From Helicoverpa zea (Eukaryota > Arthropoda > Insecta > Lepidoptera > Noctuidae): a stretch of DNA of 64,000 nucleotides. Both the position numbers and the translations under genes were made by a program. The stretch is from positions 1,242,501-1,306,500 of the forward strand of contig NC_061476.1 of assembly GCF_022581195.2 (NCBI RefSeq), written 5' to 3'. Shown here one piece after another: positions 59,547 through 64,000 of the stretch; the first letter of the stretch is position 1, and each line of letters begins with the position of its first letter. The notes beneath the pieces were generated by a model that was given only the letters and a program-made list of their open reading frames with translations, was not told the origin of the DNA and did not search any database.

Positions 59547-59910
59547 CTGCCTCGTTGGTCTAGCTGTCGCAAGTGCAGCTGCTGAGCACGAGGTCTCGGG
59601 TTCGATTCCCGAGTCGGGCCGAAATCGCTCTTTGTAGGTTTTAGAAGACTTTCACAAAGCAGCCCGGAGCCTGGAAGTTGGTGATTGATACACCCGTGCA
59701 TCGGAGAGCACGTATATGTCGGTCCTGCGCCTATTCTCTCTCCGGTCGTGTCGGATTGCCGTCCCATCGGGCTATGAGAGTGAAGCAATAGGGAGTGCAC
59801 CTGTGTCTGCGCAAATGCTCGTGCACTATAATAATGTCCTGCGTAGTTGGCTAATCTCCTTACATGAGAAGGGTCGCCATAGCCGATAATCGGCTAAGAG
59901 GACATCATCA
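59547..59910 (+). mobile_element. Full-length tRNA-derived SINE of a second family
   Basis: The head GCCTCGTTGGTCTAGCTGT (box A) and TCGGGTTCGATTCCCGA (box B with stem) end in GTCGGGCC, so the first 75 bases resemble a tRNA. The body contains GAGAGCACGTATATGTCGGT and GGAGTGCACCTGTGTCTGC. The 3' end is AGCCGATAATCGGCTA followed by GAGGACATCATCA. It is the reference copy for the fragments at 6655, 9176, 12131, 17345 and 19915. Confidence 0.88.
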
Positions 59911-60049
59911 AATTACTAGATGATTTTTTATGAAACTTGGCAGTAATGTTTTAAACTTTGATAGGCATGCGTTGATGTCCTCTACTTGACTATCAAAAAA
60001 CATATACATCAACCATAAAAAACTGTTGGGAAGTATATCTTACAGCACC

Positions 60050-60190
60050 CCTATAAAACATAGCATAGGTATGTACTCTCTGGCTCTGGATTATTTGTAC
60101 CCCAAACATCCTAATCGGTTCAATGGTTTTGGCGTGAAAGCCAGACACATCTAGACAGACAGACCGAATAACAATCGTATATACATATAA
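60050..60190 (-). mobile_element. Diverged Helitron-like fragment
   Basis: AAACATAGCATAGG, CATCCTAATCGGTTCAATGG and GGCGTGAAAGCCAGACA with an ACAGACAGAC run are the reverse of the 8561-8805 type 5' end. Confidence 0.5.
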
Positions 60191-60499
60191 TGTTAAAAAG
60201 GATTACTTCTTTAGGTATCTTTAGGTTCAGAGTTTTTAGCATTTTCCGAATAACTTATGCAGGATTCCAATTCACCGAGAACATTATGGAAAATAATAAA
60301 TTAACTGCTTAATTATGATTTTTTATACCGTAACTTAATTATAACTTGAGATAATTAATGTAGGAAGGCTAATGGCACGCTTGAAGTAACTTAAAACGGC
60401 GGTTTTTTGTGATTTTTCTTAAAATCTCAATTTCAATGTTGTTAAGTAAGTAAAGCACAAGAATTAAGTTTTAATAAGCTGCTTAGGTATTTTGATCAT

Positions 60500-60712
60500 A
60501 AAGTTAAGCAACGCTTAGCACAGTTGGTTAGTGATGGCAGTCGACATGGGCAGTTAGAGTACAAAAAGTCTGGCAACCAGACTACCAAGGGGCAAAAGGT
60601 TGCCCGGGTTCGGGTGGTCAGATAGTCGCTCCATGTAAAACACTGGTACTCAGCTGCATCTAGTTAGATTGAATGCCTACTCCAACATAGTTGGGAAAAG
60701 GCTAGGTAGATA
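60500..60712 (+). mobile_element. Diverged SINE (type 1), head degraded
   Basis: CAACCAGACTACCAAGGGGC, GGTTGCCCGGGTTCGG, ACTGGTACTCAGCTGCATCT and ACATAGTTGGGAAAAGGCTA are the type-1 tail. The box B region is no longer clear. Confidence 0.65.
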
Positions 60713-61200
60713 GATAGTAAAATAACGATTTTTCTTGATAAACATACCATGGAGATACTTTTTCATAATCAACAGCGGATTAAAATATAAAGACGTTTTG
60801 AACTGCTTTAAAAGACCATTCAATCAATGAATACCAACAAGCAAAGACAAAGATACAGGACTACGCAACCTGCCTCAATACTTAATCAATATCAAGTATC
60901 TATACCCAATACATACTTATCATAAAGTAGGTATACATTGACAGTATACAATTACAAGCATCTACAAACAGGAAAACGCTATGAACATAACCACATAGAG
61001 CACATCCTTAAAACAATAACCATTACACCAATAATCAACGATGACAGAGCCACGAAAATCCTCACTAATAGCAGTTTTCCGTCCTCCAAATAATATACTA
61101 GCATTTTACATAAGGACGGCTTACATAAGGCTGTATTAACATATGTGTGCGTGAGGCTAGTCGACTCGCTGCGCGGGAGTCGCCAGTGTTCCACTCAGCC

Positions 61201-61236
61201 GCATTTGAGTCGTGGCCGCCGAACCGACCAGACGTG
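61201..61236 (+). promoter_or_regulatory. Inr + MTE-like + DPE core promoter
   Basis: GCATTT (61201-61206) matches the insect initiator TCAKTY at five of six positions, with A+1 at 61203. AGACGTG starts at 61230, exactly +28, where the DPE must sit. G at +24 (61226) is the extra base preferred in DPE promoters. The +18 to +29 stretch CGAACCGACCAG matches the MTE consensus CSARCSSAACGS at 10 of 12 positions. No TATA box is at -30. The set of spacings is hard to get by chance, so a TATA-less, DPE-driven start site on the + strand is likely. A 5' end of a non-LTR retrotransposon could look alike. Confidence 0.7.
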
Positions 61237-61414
61237 CGGACGCTAAAAACACAATAAGAAACAGTGCTTGTGAGTGCCTGTGGAACACGAGTGTTAGAAA
61301 GTTCTGTTTTAACAAGTTTTTTATACGCAAATAAATTTTAATTTACAACATTTTTTTTTTCGTTTGGAAAAAAGCTAGTTACGTGAATCTGGTTCGCCCG
61401 TTTTTCCGGTGCAG
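61203..61414 (+). other. Probable non-coding first exon of a downstream gene
   Basis: The transcribed stretch from A+1 to CAG|GTACGT at 61414/61415 is 212 nt and contains no ATG, as expected for a 5' UTR exon. It is GC-rich at its start and AT-rich further on. The donor is a near-consensus splice site (GTACGT). The gene it belongs to cannot be named: no coding exon is seen in the remaining 2.6 kb. Confidence 0.5.
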
Positions 61415-64000
61415 GTACGTTTTTTGTTGTTACTGAATTCCGCTTAGTTTTTTACTTGTTATGAAAGGTTTTTTTCAGTGTTTTAGACTGTTATATGTAA
61501 ATATTATCTACCTGTAAGCGTGTGTTACTGAAAACTTTACTGCATTTGCAGCGAAAACCTTTTCATCGTCTGAAGTCGGTATAGATCATGAAATACATTG
61601 CAATTGTCGTTCGCTTGAGACAAAATAACCTTCTAAGAAGTCTTGAGATATTTTTTTAATGTCTTATAGTCTATCAATAAAGCGAGTGACATAATTCTGA
61701 GTTTTTTGAGCTTTAAACGTGTAGCAGCCGTTAAAACTTTAAAATAGGTATATAATATCAAATGAAAGCTAGACATCACTGTCTTCGGGTGTATGTAATA
61801 AGATTCTAATAAGGAGCACAGTTAAGTCTGATTCATCAACAAAATATAAACTGTAAAGGGTGGAAAGGGTAATAGATTACACGAAGAAATGTTATATTTC
61901 ATAAACATACTTTGAAACTTATAGATATAAAATAAAAAAGGCATAAAGGAAATGAGAACTGCAGAAAACTCCAGTCAAATCATAAAACTAATTAGAAGAA
62001 AAAATAAAATATGAGAAAGAAAATTGATATTTTTGTTCGAAAGAAACTTTACGTAGGAAATGAAAAGTCTTACTATAAAAATATCAACAATCAAAGAACT
62101 AAAAGCTTCTCATATATAATATTAATAGTGCAAGTTTTAATAAAAGCCTGGGAAAGACATAAATATCATTGAATACGGCTAAATAAAGTTATTCTTTTCC
62201 CGTCGTACTAAATCCGATCACATGAAGTAATCACTGATTATATGTAATAGAGGGATCTGAGATTGAAAACAATCCATCATTCTTCTTCCTCTACATACAA
62301 TACCTGACCAAAAACCTACCAGTACTATGACACTGGAATTAGGCACAGATAATAATATAGTCCAAACTTAGAAAAGTTTCCTTTAAATATTTCACAATAT
62401 TAAATCATCCATATAATACGCAGACAAGGCTCTAGTTCATTTTGACAAAATTCCTTTACATGAACTGCACTTGTAAAGTTTCCTTTAAAAAAGTGGTACC
62501 TAATTTCTTGTATATTTTCAGCACATATCAGTTGTACTGCCGTTATCTTTAAAGAAATGACTCAAGCTATACTACCTCTACAATATGATTAAGTCAGAAA
62601 GACAGACAACTTAAAAAACAACAGAAAGATAGAAGAGCAATTTCAAATACCATCAATCCCAAAGACAATTTAAATAAAGCCAAAACTAATAACGAAAGGC
62701 AGCATGATAAATTAAACAATAATAACAAAGCGAAAGAAAATGATTAAAATTATTTAATTTATGAAATAAATGGTGTTTCCAACGGTTAGGTAAGACTAGA
62801 CCAACGGTTTACGTAAAGAACATAAGACTTTTTACCCGACGGTCAACGTTTTATTGCACAAAATAGTTGGTACCTTTCGGTTGTGGAATGTTCGGGAAAA
62901 AATAGAGTTTTCTTCTTTTTGTTTTTAACTTATTTAAATTGTTAATCATATTGTAAAACTCTGAGCTAGGTTTAGTTAGCTCTTCTATGACAGTTGATAT
63001 AGTTTATTGAACTTTGAAGTTAGAATTAGTAACATTTCTATGTTCAACTTATTACTTGTATGCCATTTTCATTCTTGTCCTTTCACAAACGGAAATATGT
63101 TATCTCATCTTTAACCTTAACAATCTTCACACTGAACACTACATCCTTCAATTCAATAGGTTTTAATTTAGCAAAAGCTTGCTTATTAAGTTATCTTTTC
63201 CTATCTGAAACCCTTATTTCGTTTTAAATAATGCTTCATAGAAATTTGTCTCTTATGGACAACCTAGTCCTTTGATCTTCTTCTATCATATTATGTATCT
63301 ACAGCATCAAGACCATTTCAGTAATTCTAAAAACTTTATACACCTACAAAGTTACTTCCAATCTTTAAAATTTTCATGATATTTCTAATTCCTCTTCACA
63401 GACGCACAAAAACTTGCTGACCATCAAAATACTAATAAACTTACATAAGCAAGCAAGTGAAAACATTTTTTTATCTAATGTTTCAAGTGTGGGAGCCATT
63501 GTCGCGGGTTCTAGGTTAAAATCTCTTTGTTTCAAGTTACGCGATGTTCCCATAGCTTACTGGTGTGCTGTTTACACATTATTGTTTTATTAAAAACGCA
63601 AAAACTTTGAATGCATGATTACGGAAATTTGTTAATTTTTAAGTTATGTTGAGGAATTTGAAGATCTTAAAGAGCTCTTAATATTGCAAACAGAAATCAT
63701 CATCTGCCTTTTCCCAACTATGTCGGGGTCGGCTTCCAGTCCTACCAGATGCATCTGAGTACCAGTGTTTCACAAGGACCGCCTGCTTATCTGATCTCCT
63801 CAACCCAGTTATCCCGGCAACCCAATACCCCTTGGTAAGACTGGTTGTCAGACTTACTGGCTTCTAACTACTGCCAAAGATGTTCAAATGACAGCCGGCA
63901 CCTACGGTTTATCGTGCCTTCCGAAACACAGAAGACCTCGTTACAAATAAATGTGATGTTTCTAAATATTAAAACCTTAAGAAACGGCATCATAAAATTC
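61415..64000 (+). other. First intron of the unnamed downstream gene (start)
   Basis: AT-rich DNA with no coding signal on either strand. The only recognised element is the SINE at 63695-63935. The intron would have to continue beyond the window. Confidence 0.4.
63695..63935 (-). mobile_element. SINE (type 1), head truncated
   Basis: TCATCATCTGCCTTTTCCCA, GTCGGGGTCGGCTTCCAGTC, CCTCAACCCAGTTATCCCGG and GTGCCTTCCGAAACACAG match the reverse of the type-1 tail and body. It stops before the tRNA-like head. Confidence 0.7.

Larger units (their letters stand above)
44651..61200. other. Repeat-rich intergenic region
   Basis: Between the probable Shal poly(A) site and the promoter at 61.2 kb I see no coding exon on either strand. 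Recognisable SINEs, LINE ends, MITEs, Helitron-like copies and the 50.7-52.3 kb tandem array are listed separately. Stretches with nothing recognised include 44651-45400, 47360-48490, 52790-53040, 54060-55960, 56010-56890, 58350-59540 and 60720-61200. One C/G-strand-biased segment lies at 59275-59335. Confidence 0.6.

Noticed and set aside
59550..59625. Possible tRNA gene
   Set aside because: It is the head of a full-length SINE, whose fragments occur elsewhere in the window.
60979..61194. 71-codon reverse frame divergent from the 61.2-kb promoter
   Set aside because: Hydrophobic but without recognisable family; the frame ends at the promoter region and is likely chance.

Overview
The window is arthropod nuclear DNA, almost certainly from a moth or butterfly and plausibly a noctuid-type moth. 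It is AT-rich and gene-poor. It is crowded with tRNA-derived SINEs, Helitron-like elements ending in CTAG|T, RTE- and Jockey/CR1-like LINE ends, and palindromic MITEs of the kinds seen in Lepidoptera. The species cannot be fixed from sequence alone.

Only one protein gene is certain: the 3' half of Shal, the Kv4 A-type voltage-gated potassium channel, on the + strand. Four coding exons join in frame (28821-28983, 33535-33723, 34523-34675, 38843-38941). They run from the second half of the GYG selectivity filter through S6 and the cytoplasmic C-terminus to a TAG stop. The T1 domain, S1-S5 and the first half of the pore are not in the window, so bases 1-28820 are read as the 3' part of a very long Shal intron. 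A GC-rich, phase-0 block at 36952-37065 could be an extra cassette exon of the C-terminal tail.

Layout: 1-28.8 kb is intron full of repeats, with a 174-bp-arm foldback at 2.8-3.2 kb and a GC-rich MITE with perfect 83-bp ends at 14.4 kb. 28.8-38.9 kb holds the Shal exons, the first of them bracketed by two SINEs in opposite orientation. 38.9-44.65 kb is repeat-poor and may be a long 3' UTR ending at a strong poly(A) site. 44.65-61.2 kb is repeat-rich intergenic DNA with a four-copy tandem array (50.66-52.3 kb) whose 67-bp core is identical in every copy. At 61201-61236 an initiator, MTE-like and DPE combination on the + strand marks a TATA-less promoter, followed by an ATG-less leader ending at a CAG|GTACGT donor at 61414. 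This probably starts the next gene, whose coding part lies beyond the window.

No true tRNA, rRNA, CRISPR or bacterial-type feature was seen. Most short open reading frames are chance or lie inside repeats.
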